From Desulfosoma sp. (GTDB lineage Bacteria > Desulfobacterota > Syntrophobacteria > Syntrophobacterales > DSM-9756), in NCBI GenBank assembly GCA_037481875.1, contig JBBFKY010000004.1:124001-188000 (forward strand): a DNA stretch of 64,000 nt, given 5' to 3'. The notes below the pieces were generated by a model. That model did no database searches and was not told where the DNA came from. It saw only the letters and a list, made by a program, of their open reading frames with translations. The translations under genes and the position numbers were made by a program. Shown piece after piece: positions 47,849-55,941 of the stretch (position 1 is its first letter; each line of letters starts with the position of its first letter).

Positions 47849-48156
47849 GGCAGGGGAGGCCCCATGTGTCCGCCCATAAACAGAGCCCATGGGAAAACGA
47901 TTCCGTAAGCCCGTTCATCAAGAACACTGTAAGCGCGAACCCATGGGACTGTCCCGAACATACCAAAGGGTATGGGCAAGCCCATGGCTTGATGGGAGAA
48001 TGTTGAACTGACAATTTTCTTTTCAAGGCAGAGACCTTATGCGTATTTCTTTCGATTGCCGAAAGTCCAGATACCATCTCCATGAAACCGAAACCATCCG
48101 CGTACCAAAGGAATGTCCTCCACCATCTTTGGGCGGACACAACGGTCCGTCCCTGC
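47849..48156. repeat. Two diverged palindromic repeats
   Basis: Diverged GGCGGAC-type copies lie at 47849-47875 (with CCCATGTGTCCGCCC) and at 48131-48156 (with CGGACACAACGGTCCG). The 482-base gap between the PilZ gene and mntP has no gene I can support. No manganese riboswitch pattern was recognised ahead of mntP. Confidence 0.65.
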
Positions 48157-48233
48157 AGGTCTCTGGAAATTTGACGCGCGGCGTCAATAATTGATTCAAG
48201 CCTTTCGAACACTCTCTTGAAAAAATTTATTCC

Positions 48234-48779
48234 ATGACCCCTCTGGAAACCTTTCTTCTTGCCGTAGCTTTAGGTTGTGACGCTTTTGCCGTGGGCTTGG
48301 GTGTGGGCACTCGATTTTGTGCGCCGCGACAGGTCTTTCGTCTCTCCTTTCATTTCGGGCTGTTTCAGTTTCTGATGCCCCTTGTGGGTTGGGCTCTGGG
48401 TCTGTACCTTGTGGGCCTGGTCCAAAGGTGGGGACCATGGTTGGCTTTTTTTCTTCTTGTTTTCATTGGTGGGAAAATGGCTTATGAAAGCCTTCAGGGT
48501 GAAGAATCCCGAGAAGTGTGTGCGGATCCCACTCGGGGCCTCAGCCTGGTGGTGCTCTCTGTGGCTACCAGCATGGATGCTTTGGGGGTAGGATTCAGTT
48601 TGGGCATTTTGGGTCGGGACCTGCTGGCAGCGGCGGTGTGCATCGGCATTACCGCCGGGCTGATGACCTGGGCGGCCATGCGCGTCGGTAACCGACTTTC
48701 CATTTTGTGGGGGCGTCGCATGGGCGTTTTCGGAGGCGTGGTCCTGATCGCTATTGCTTTTAAGCTCTTGCTAGGCTGA
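48234..48779 (+). CDS. mntP: Manganese efflux pump MntP
   Basis: A 181-residue membrane protein with six predicted segments. The two acidic motifs of MntP are visible as VALGCDAFAVGLGVG near residue 12 and SVATSMDALGVGFSLG near residue 110. It exports Mn(II). It starts in an AT-rich stretch with little ribosome-site signal. purL begins 26 bases after its stop. Confidence 0.9.
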   Translation: MTPLETFLLAVALGCDAFAVGLGVGTRFCAPRQVFRLSFHFGLFQFLMPLVGWALGLYLVGLVQRWGPWLAFFLLVFIGGKMAYESLQGEESREVCADPTRGLSLVVLSVATSMDALGVGFSLGILGRDLLAAAVCIGITAGLMTWAAMRVGNRLSILWGRRMGVFGGVVLIAIAFKLLLG

Positions 48780-48805
48780 ATGCTGAACAAACCGGTGGGA
48801 AGACT

Positions 48806-51800
48806 ATGGCGGTTCGACTGGAAATTGCTTTAAAGCCTCACCTTTTTGATGCCGAAGGTTCCGAGCTGTGCCGCAAAATCGCCGATTATTTCGGCTGGCA
48901 TGTGGGGAAGGCTCGAGTCATTCGCGTCATCATGCTGGAAACAAGTTTGAGCGCGGAGGAACTGGAGGCGGTGCGCACGGAGATTTTTACCAATCCCGTC
49001 ACCCAAGTCTCTTCCTTTCGTCCTCTGGCCACGGCCCTGGGTTTTCAGTGGGCCGTTTGGGTCGGCTTTCGACCCGGTGTTAGAGACACGGCGGGCAGTG
49101 TGGCTTTGGAAGCCATCGCTGACTATCTCAGGCGTCCTCTACCTCGAGGCGATGCTGCCTATACCTCCAAGCTCTACCTCCTTCAAGAAGCCAACCTGGA
49201 TCGCTTTCAGGTGGAAACCATTGCACGGGAACTTCTGGCCAACGACATCATTCAGCAATGGCGCATTTTCGCTCAAAATGATTGGAATCCCGAAGAGGGG
49301 ATCGGGATTGTTTTACCCAAGGTGGCTTTGCGACACACTCCAACCGTGGAAAATATCGCCATTGGAAGCGATGAGGAACTCAAGGCCCTGAGCGATGCGC
49401 GTAATCTGGCCTTGAATCCTCGGGATATTCCCGTTATTCGCCGCTATTTTCTGCGACCGGATGTGCTGGAACAAAGAGCACGCGTGGGTTTAAGTCTGCC
49501 GACTGATGTGGAGTTGGAAGCCATCGGTCAGGCTCGAAGCGACCACTGCAACCACAACACTTTTCGCGGCCTTTTCCTTTATAGAGACATGGATACGGGT
49601 CGTGAAACCATCGTGGACAATCTTTTCAAGACCTGTATCGAAGCTCCCACATTAGCCGTGCAGGCCCAAAAGGACTGGGTTGTTTCGGTGCTTTGGGATA
49701 ATGCCGGAGCCGCCCGGTTCGATGAAGAACATCTCTACGTGATCACAGGAGAGACCCACAACAGTCCGTCCAATATGGAAGCCTATGGCGGCGCCTTGAC
49801 TGGCATTGTGGGCGTGTATCGTGATCCCATGGGCACCGGCAAGGGATCACGACTGATCGCCGGCCTTTATGGTTACTGCGTGGGGCCGAGGGATTATGCG
49901 GGACCTCTTCGACCCCATTTGCATCCACGACGGCTCTTGGATGGGGTCGTGGAAGGGGTTCGGGACGGCGGCAATAAGCACGGGGTGCCCACTGTGTTCG
50001 GGAATCTGTTGTACCATCCGTCTTATCTTGGGAAATGTCTTGTTTTTGTCGCCGCCATCGGCCTCATGCCTCGAACCATTCATGGCGAACCTGCAGAACG
50101 GAAGAAACCCAATCCTGGGGATATAATCATCATGGCCGGAGGCCGTGTGGGTAAGGACGGGATTCACGGAGTGACGGCTTCCAGTGAAAGCTACAGTGAA
50201 CACACCCCCGCAGGCCATGTTCAAATCGGCGATCCGTACACACAGAAAAAAATGCACGATTTTCTGTTGGAAGCTCGGGATGAGGGACTGATCACCTTTA
50301 TTACCGACAATGGGGGGGGTGGTTTGTCCTCGTCCATCGGGGAATCGGCCCAGCTGGCAGGAGGAGCCCATGTGGCTTTGGACCGAGTGCCGCTCAAATA
50401 CGAAGGTCTCGATGTCTGGGAAATCTGGGTTTCAGAATCCCAGGAACGTATGACCGTGGCGGTTCGGCCGGACCATCTGGACCGTTTCATGGAACTGGCG
50501 GCCTTGCACGAAGTGGAATGCACCGCCATTGGCCGGTATGAAGCTACGGGAAAATTGCATCTTACATATCACGGAAAAACCTGCGCTTACCTGGACCTCA
50601 GCTTTTTCCGAGAAGAGTTCCCTCAATGGGAATTCGAGGCCCATTGGCGTTCCCCTGAATCCCGCGGCTTGACGGAACCCGTGATAAGTGAACCCAAGGC
50701 ATACGGTCGGCTTTTGACTGAGTTGCTGGCGTCCGCCAACCTGTGTAGCCGCGAGTGGATTCAACGTCAATACGACCATGAGGTTCAGGGAACCAGCGTG
50801 GTCAAGTTCCTGGTGGGCCGCCGACGCGATGTGCCGAACGATGCTGCGGTCCTGAGACCTGTGCTCACATCGCGACGCGGCCTTACTGTCACCCAAGCCC
50901 TTCATCCTACCTATGGCCAGATCGACACCTACCATATGGTGGAAGCTTCCATTGATGAATGTGTGCGCCGACTGGTGGCGGTCGGAGGACTTTTGGACGA
51001 AATCGGCGGTGTGGACAACTTCTGCTGGCCTTCCATTCAATACGACCCAGAACGAAATCCCGATGGACGCTACAAAGCCGCGCAGCTTGTGCGGGCCAAC
51101 TGGGCCCTTAAAGACATGTGTCTTGCCTACGGCATTCCCCTTCTTTCAGGAAAAGACAGCATGTATGTGGATGGGCACTTGCCGGGAGCTTACGGGGAAC
51201 GCCATAAAGTGTCGGGATTACCGACCATGCAGTTTACGGCCACAACCATTGTGGAAGACATTGAACGCTGCCTTACCATGGACGTGAAGATGCCCGAAGA
51301 TTGGGTCTATGTGGTGGGGATGACCCGGCACGAGTTGGGAGGCTCAGAATATTACGAAAAGTTCGGTTACGTGGGCCTGACTGTTCCCAAAGCCCATCCG
51401 GAATCGTTTTTGAACCTATACCGTGCCATGGAGGCCGCCGTGCAGGAAGGGCTTGTGGCGTCGTGTCACGCCGTGGGTCGAGGCGGTTTGGCAGTGCACG
51501 GAGCCCTTATGGCCATCGCCGGAGAATTGGGAATGGAGTGGCATCTCGGTGCTGTTCCGGCGGATGGAAATCTTTCCACAGCTGCCGTGCTTTTCAGTGA
51601 ATCTTTAGGGCGTTTTTTGGTCACCGTGGCTTCGGATCGTCGGGAAGCCTTTGAAGCCCATTGTCGCGGCCTTCCGATGGGATGTCTCGGCAGAGTCACC
51701 GCCGAGCCCGTGTTCAAGGTTCGGAATGCTTCGGGACACATAGTGTTTGAGGAGCCCGTAGAAACTCTGGACAAAGCCTGGCGTTATCGCCAACTCATGA

Positions 51801-51808
51801 AATCGTGA
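48806..51808 (+). CDS. purL: FGAM synthase, PurSL-type large subunit
   Basis: This 1000-residue subunit makes formylglycinamidine ribonucleotide in purine synthesis. Residues about 1-165 look like PurS material (EGSELCRKIADYFGWHVGKARVIRV, then LLANDIIQQWRIF), and from about 180 the AIR-synthase-like core follows (GQARSDHCNHNTFRG, TGETHNSPSNMEAYGGALTG). It lacks the C-terminal glutaminase of large proteobacterial PurL, and a separate PurQ follows. The fused PurS part explains why no purS gene is present. A 220-base spacer with inverted repeats separates it from purQ. Confidence 0.93.
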   Translation: MAVRLEIALKPHLFDAEGSELCRKIADYFGWHVGKARVIRVIMLETSLSAEELEAVRTEIFTNPVTQVSSFRPLATALGFQWAVWVGFRPGVRDTAGSVALEAIADYLRRPLPRGDAAYTSKLYLLQEANLDRFQVETIARELLANDIIQQWRIFAQNDWNPEEGIGIVLPKVALRHTPTVENIAIGSDEELKALSDARNLALNPRDIPVIRRYFLRPDVLEQRARVGLSLPTDVELEAIGQARSDHCNHNTFRGLFLYRDMDTGRETIVDNLFKTCIEAPTLAVQAQKDWVVSVLWDNAGAARFDEEHLYVITGETHNSPSNMEAYGGALTGIVGVYRDPMGTGKGSRLIAGLYGYCVGPRDYAGPLRPHLHPRRLLDGVVEGVRDGGNKHGVPTVFGNLLYHPSYLGKCLVFVAAIGLMPRTIHGEPAERKKPNPGDIIIMAGGRVGKDGIHGVTASSESYSEHTPAGHVQIGDPYTQKKMHDFLLEARDEGLITFITDNGGGGLSSSIGESAQLAGGAHVALDRVPLKYEGLDVWEIWVSESQERMTVAVRPDHLDRFMELAALHEVECTAIGRYEATGKLHLTYHGKTCAYLDLSFFREEFPQWEFEAHWRSPESRGLTEPVISEPKAYGRLLTELLASANLCSREWIQRQYDHEVQGTSVVKFLVGRRRDVPNDAAVLRPVLTSRRGLTVTQALHPTYGQIDTYHMVEASIDECVRRLVAVGGLLDEIGGVDNFCWPSIQYDPERNPDGRYKAAQLVRANWALKDMCLAYGIPLLSGKDSMYVDGHLPGAYGERHKVSGLPTMQFTATTIVEDIERCLTMDVKMPEDWVYVVGMTRHELGGSEYYEKFGYVGLTVPKAHPESFLNLYRAMEAAVQEGLVASCHAVGRGGLAVHGALMAIAGELGMEWHLGAVPADGNLSTAAVLFSESLGRFLVTVASDRREAFEAHCRGLPMGCLGRVTAEPVFKVRNASGHIVFEEPVETLDKAWRYRQLMKS

Positions 51809-51814
51809 AGTCGT

Positions 51815-52014
51815 GAATTATGAAGTGATGGCTTGTGAAGTTGTAAGAGATCGTAGGTTGTGAGTCGGGAAATCGTGGATACGGCAATTGGAAAGGGGCG
51901 AATGGTCCAAGGCTGAATCCAACGAACTGTGCCGCAATCTTCTAACCATTCCAAGCCCTCACGCCTCCACGATTTTCGATTTCGCGATTTACGAGTTTCA
52001 AGACTTCATGATTC
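51815..52014. repeat. Nested inverted-repeat element between purL and purQ
   Basis: Outer arms GAATTATGAAGT (51815-51826) and ACTTCATGATTC (52003-52014) match 11 of 12, and inner arms AAATCGTGGA (51870-51879) and TCCACGATTT (51966-51975) match fully. The left half also has degenerate direct repeats of TCGTGAA and TTGTGAA, the first starting at the purL stop. No gene lies inside. Confidence 0.65.
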
Positions 52015-52029
52015 CTAGTGGAGGTTTTC

Positions 52030-52854
52030 ATGGCAGAGGTTCGAGCGTTGGTACTGACCGGGTTCGGACTTAATTGCGACTGGGAAACGGCGCACATCCT
52101 GACATTGGCCGGGGCGCATGCCGAACGTGTGCACCTGAATCAGCTCATATCGGGCGTGAAACGTCTCGACGATTACCACATCTTTGTCATCGGCGGCGGA
52201 TTTTCCTGGGCGGACGATCATGGAGCAGGTGTCATTCTCGCCGTTCGCCTGAAGTATCGGCTTCGGGACGCTTTGCTTTCCTTCGTGGAAAGGGGAGGCT
52301 TGGTTCTGGGTATTTGCAATGGTTTTCAGGTCCTGGTCAATACGGGGCTCCTTCCTGGGTTTGAGCCGGGAAGCCTATCCCGCCAGGTGGCCTTAATTGA
52401 CAATGACTGTGGCAGGTTTCGGGATCAGTGGGTCCATTGCGTCTTTGAAGCCTCATCGCCCTGTGTTTTCACTTACGGCTTGCAATCTATGGACCTTCCT
52501 GTTCGACATGGGGAAGGCAAGTTTTTCGCCGAACCTGAAGTCCTTGATCAGTTGGAAAGAAATCATCAGGTGGTTTTGCGTTATGCCTTTTCTGACGGTC
52601 GGCCGGCAGGTGGCGCCTTTCCTGAAAACCCCAACGGATCTCTTCATGACATCGCTGGGATCTGTGATGCCACCGGTCGTGTTTTTGGACTGATGCCTCA
52701 CCCGGAAGCCTTTCATCATTGGACCAACCATCCTGACTGGACATGGGAAAAGGAGCGTCGACGGCGTCTCGGGCTGCCTCTGCCCCGTGAAGGCGACGGC
52801 GTACGCCTTTTTCGAAATGCCGTGGACTATGTGAGAAATCAAGGAGCCCGCTAA
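52030..52854 (+). CDS. purQ: FGAM synthase glutaminase subunit PurQ
   Basis: PurQ releases ammonia from glutamine for PurL. The nucleophile region LGICNGFQ and the His-Glu pair in MPHPEAFHHW are present. At 274 residues it is longer than the Bacillus form (about 227) and nearer the size of PurQ proteins that work with PurSL. The ATG at 52030 has GGAGG seven bases upstream. Its stop overlaps the purN start by one base (TAATG). Confidence 0.93.
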   Translation: MAEVRALVLTGFGLNCDWETAHILTLAGAHAERVHLNQLISGVKRLDDYHIFVIGGGFSWADDHGAGVILAVRLKYRLRDALLSFVERGGLVLGICNGFQVLVNTGLLPGFEPGSLSRQVALIDNDCGRFRDQWVHCVFEASSPCVFTYGLQSMDLPVRHGEGKFFAEPEVLDQLERNHQVVLRYAFSDGRPAGGAFPENPNGSLHDIAGICDATGRVFGLMPHPEAFHHWTNHPDWTWEKERRRRLGLPLPREGDGVRLFRNAVDYVRNQGAR

Positions 52855-53744
52855 TGGCATCACATGTTGCCCATCCTGGAGAAAAAGGCGCCGGATTTGA
52901 GAATGCGTCCTCAAGGGGGTCAAACCGGTTGCGGGTTGCCGTTTTGATCTCCGGCGGCGGCACAAACCTTCAGGCTTTGATCGATCGCGCTCAGGAAGGA
53001 AAGCTGGAGGCCGATATTGTGTGTGTGGGCAGTGATCGAGCGTCCGCGCAGGGGTTGGTGCGCGCCCAAAAAGCGGGGATTCCCACCTTTGTGGTTTCCT
53101 ATGAAAAATATTTGAAAGCAGACAAGATCGAACCGATGGATGATGCTTTGGTGGCGGCGGTGGATGCACGTCAGAGAATCCTCCATGACCAGGATGATGA
53201 GGCACGCCGGGACCGCCTCGTTCGCCTTATGGCGGCGGAAAAGGAAATCATGGCTCATGTGGAATCCCATGGGGCTCGACTGGTGTGTCTTGCGGGTTTC
53301 ATGAGGTTGCTGACGCCTTATTTTCTTAACCGTTTTCGTCAAGGGGACCGTCCTGGTGTGGTCAATATTCACCCGGCTCTTCTACCGGCTTTTCCCGGAC
53401 AACATGGGTATCGAGACACGTACCGTTACGGATGCAAGTGGGGCGGCATCAGCATCCATTTTGTGGATGAAGGCGAAGATACCGGCCCGGTGATCGCTCA
53501 GGCCGTGTATCCCATTTGGGACGAAGATTCTTACGAAGAGGTGCAACAGCGTGGTCTGCACCTGGAACACATGATGTACGCTCAAGTGGTCAACTGGATT
53601 GCCAGGGATCAGGTGCGTGTGGTGGCCCGTTCCGGAGGGCGTCCGAGGGTGTGCATTGAGGATCCGGCTTATCGGGAAGTGGTTGGATCATGGGTTGAAG
53701 CGGCTTTTCGAGATCGCCCCGACGTGGTGTACCGTCGAACATAA
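52854..53744 (+). CDS. purN: Phosphoribosylglycinamide formyltransferase PurN, with insertion
   Basis: PurN adds a formyl group to GAR using 10-formyl-THF. LISGGGTNLQALID, the catalytic NIHPALLPAFPG and the aspartate in GEDTGPVI are conserved. At 296 residues it is about 80 longer than E. coli PurN: there is a 25-residue N-terminal extension and an insertion of about 40 residues near 85-125 (VDARQRILHDQDDEARRDR). It completes a purL-purQ-purN group. Confidence 0.92.
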   Translation: MASHVAHPGEKGAGFENASSRGSNRLRVAVLISGGGTNLQALIDRAQEGKLEADIVCVGSDRASAQGLVRAQKAGIPTFVVSYEKYLKADKIEPMDDALVAAVDARQRILHDQDDEARRDRLVRLMAAEKEIMAHVESHGARLVCLAGFMRLLTPYFLNRFRQGDRPGVVNIHPALLPAFPGQHGYRDTYRYGCKWGGISIHFVDEGEDTGPVIAQAVYPIWDEDSYEEVQQRGLHLEHMMYAQVVNWIARDQVRVVARSGGRPRVCIEDPAYREVVGSWVEAAFRDRPDVVYRRT

Positions 53745-53752
53745 ATAATTCT

Positions 53753-54904
53753 TCAAAGACTCATGACAATCCGCTCCTGCACCTCGGGTTCCAGGTACGG
53801 ATGCATGGGAAGACTGACGATACGATTGGCCAGCTCTTCGCTGACGGGAAAATCTCCTGCCTTATAGCCCAAATAGGCGAAAGCCGGTTGCAGGTGCAAA
53901 GGTATGGGATAGTAGACGGCGGTGGGAATTCCCGCCCTGCGGAGTCGTTCCCGAATGGCATCTCGTTCCTGCATTGATGGAGCCAGAAGAGAAAATTGTG
54001 CCCAGACCGAGGTCACGCCTTCGGGAACTTTTTGGACCGTCAAATCCGGCCGAGCATCTTCCAAGAGCTTAAGGTACCGGGCCGCCACATCCTGACGAAG
54101 CCGACACTCTTCACTAAAAATCGTCCACTTGGCCAAGACGATGGCGGCTTGAAGCGTGTCCAGCCGCCCGTTGATTCCCAGCCGCACGTGTTCGTAACGG
54201 TGGCTTCCCTGTCCGTGGACACGTATGGAGATGAGTTTTTGAGCCAAGGTATCGTCGTCGGTAAAACACATGCCACCGTCACCGTAACCTCCCAAAGGTT
54301 TGGCAGGGAAAAAGGATGTGGCGGCGGCATGCCCGAAACGGCACGCGGGAACTCCGTGAAGAGTGGCCCCAAAGGATTGGGCCGCATCTTCCAGCAGGAA
54401 GATTCCTTCCTCTTCGGTGATGCTCTCCAATTCCGCGTAGTCGGCCGGAACACCGAAAAGATCCACGGCGATCACACCGCGCACAGAAGCCTTTCGGGCG
54501 GTGTTGGGGAAAGGATGGAGGGATTGATCCCCTCTTTTCAGAGCTTCCAAAGCCAGCCGAAGCTTGTCGGGATCGAGATTGAAAGTTTCCGGATCCACAT
54601 CCACAAAAACGGGGATGGCGCCGAGCATGGCGATCACTTCCGCGGTTGCGATGAAGGTGAAAGGGGTGGTGAGAATCACATCGCCTGGACCTACGTCCAG
54701 AGCCATGAGGAGCATCAGAAGGGCATCGGTGCCCGAAGCGCAGCCCACGGCATGACGGGTGCCCACGTACCGAGAAAGGGTGATTTCCAGTTCCTGAACT
54801 TCGGGGCCGAGGATATACTGGCCGTGGTTCAAAACCGCACCGATACGTTCCTCAAGAAGGGAACGTAGGCGTTTTTGCTGGGTCTTAAGGTCGATAAAGT
54901 CCAT
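53753..54904 (-). CDS. DegT/DnrJ/EryC1-family sugar aminotransferase (WbpE-like)
   Basis: A 383-residue PLP enzyme that aminates keto-sugars for surface polysaccharides or modified sugars. The PLP lysine lies in FFPAKPLGGYGDGG, a text very close to WbpE-type enzymes that act on UDP-3-keto-GlcNAcA; GCASGTDALLMLL and DAAQSFGA are further family motifs. The sugar substrate is inferred. No other polysaccharide gene is adjacent, so it is an orphan here. It converges with purN, with 8 bases between the ends. Confidence 0.9.
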   Translation of the reverse strand: MDFIDLKTQQKRLRSLLEERIGAVLNHGQYILGPEVQELEITLSRYVGTRHAVGCASGTDALLMLLMALDVGPGDVILTTPFTFIATAEVIAMLGAIPVFVDVDPETFNLDPDKLRLALEALKRGDQSLHPFPNTARKASVRGVIAVDLFGVPADYAELESITEEEGIFLLEDAAQSFGATLHGVPACRFGHAAATSFFPAKPLGGYGDGGMCFTDDDTLAQKLISIRVHGQGSHRYEHVRLGINGRLDTLQAAIVLAKWTIFSEECRLRQDVAARYLKLLEDARPDLTVQKVPEGVTSVWAQFSLLAPSMQERDAIRERLRRAGIPTAVYYPIPLHLQPAFAYLGYKAGDFPVSEELANRIVSLPMHPYLEPEVQERIVMSL

Positions 54905-55070
54905 AGGCTCAGCTCTTTTTTTTCCGGGTTCTTATCGATGAAAGCTTGCCGTGAAAAAGATCGTTGTCCAAGGGCAAGCTGGTTTCCCCTTATGGGAGAA
55001 ACCCGAAAACATGTCAACGGTTTCTCCTGGGACGAGGTCAAAAGATTCACTATCAATCAAGGAGGTACCG

Positions 55071-55847
55071 ATGCCTGCTGTGTACGTGGAAAAGAGCGGT
55101 CCTGTAGCTCATTTGGTACTCAACAGCCCGGAAACACGAAATGCCCTGTCGCTTCCGGTGATTCACAGCCTCATGGAACATCTGCACGCTTTGGCTCGAG
55201 ACGTGAATGTTCGGGCGGTGATTCTGCGCGGGGAAGGCCCGGCCTTTTGTGCAGGTCATAACCTTAAGGACATGGTGGCGGAAGGAGCCGATATTCACAC
55301 CTATCGTGAACTGTTTTCCACCTGTTCCCAAATGATGTTGCAAATCCATACTTTGCCGCAGCCCGTTATCGCTCAGGTGCATGGCATTGCTACCGCCGCC
55401 GGCTGCCAATTGGTGGCCGCTTGTGATTTGGCTGTTGCGGAGACCGAAGCTCAATTCGCCACGCCGGGTGTCAAAATCGGTTTGTTTTGCTCCACGCCCA
55501 TGGTTCCTTTAGTGCGCCTTATCGGTCGGCGTCGAGCCCTTGAAATGCTTATGACCGGTCGGTTCGTTTCCGCCCAGGAAGCTCTGGAATGGGGCTTGGT
55601 GAATCGGGTGGTCCCCAAGGACCAGCTGGCTGAAACCACCATTCAACTGGCCGAAGAGATTGCGCGATTCAGCCGATTTACCCTTGCCTTTGGAAAGGAC
55701 GCCTTCTACCGGCAGGTGGATTTGGACGAAAGAGCGGCCTACAGCTTTGCCAAGGAAGCCATCGCCATCAACTGTCTTGCCGAGGATGCCCAAGAAGGGA
55801 TGCGCGCCTTTGTGGAAAAACGTGCTCCCGTCTGGCGCCATACGTGA
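55071..55847 (+). CDS. Enoyl-CoA hydratase/isomerase family protein
   Basis: A 258-residue crotonase-fold protein. The oxyanion-hole regions are FCAGHNLKDM near residue 60 and IATAAGCQLVAACDLAVA near 105. The second catalytic position has few acidic residues (GVKIGLFCSTPMVPL), which is the pattern of ECHDC3-type proteins rather than classical hydratases, so activity on enoyl-CoA is uncertain. The ATG at 55071 has AAGGAGG upstream. The flavoenzyme gene follows 94 bases later. Confidence 0.85.
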   Translation: MPAVYVEKSGPVAHLVLNSPETRNALSLPVIHSLMEHLHALARDVNVRAVILRGEGPAFCAGHNLKDMVAEGADIHTYRELFSTCSQMMLQIHTLPQPVIAQVHGIATAAGCQLVAACDLAVAETEAQFATPGVKIGLFCSTPMVPLVRLIGRRRALEMLMTGRFVSAQEALEWGLVNRVVPKDQLAETTIQLAEEIARFSRFTLAFGKDAFYRQVDLDERAAYSFAKEAIAINCLAEDAQEGMRAFVEKRAPVWRHT

Positions 55848-55941
55848 TACGTGAAAGGATGCCGAGCTGGGGAAGGAGGGGTCTCGGCGCTCATCCAAGC
55901 CATTTCTAGACATTGTTATGCCTTCAAAGGAGGGGACGATC

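Noticed and set aside
48160-48233. A yybP-ykoY manganese riboswitch before mntP
   Set aside because: The region is AT-rich and short and lacks the paired conserved loops.
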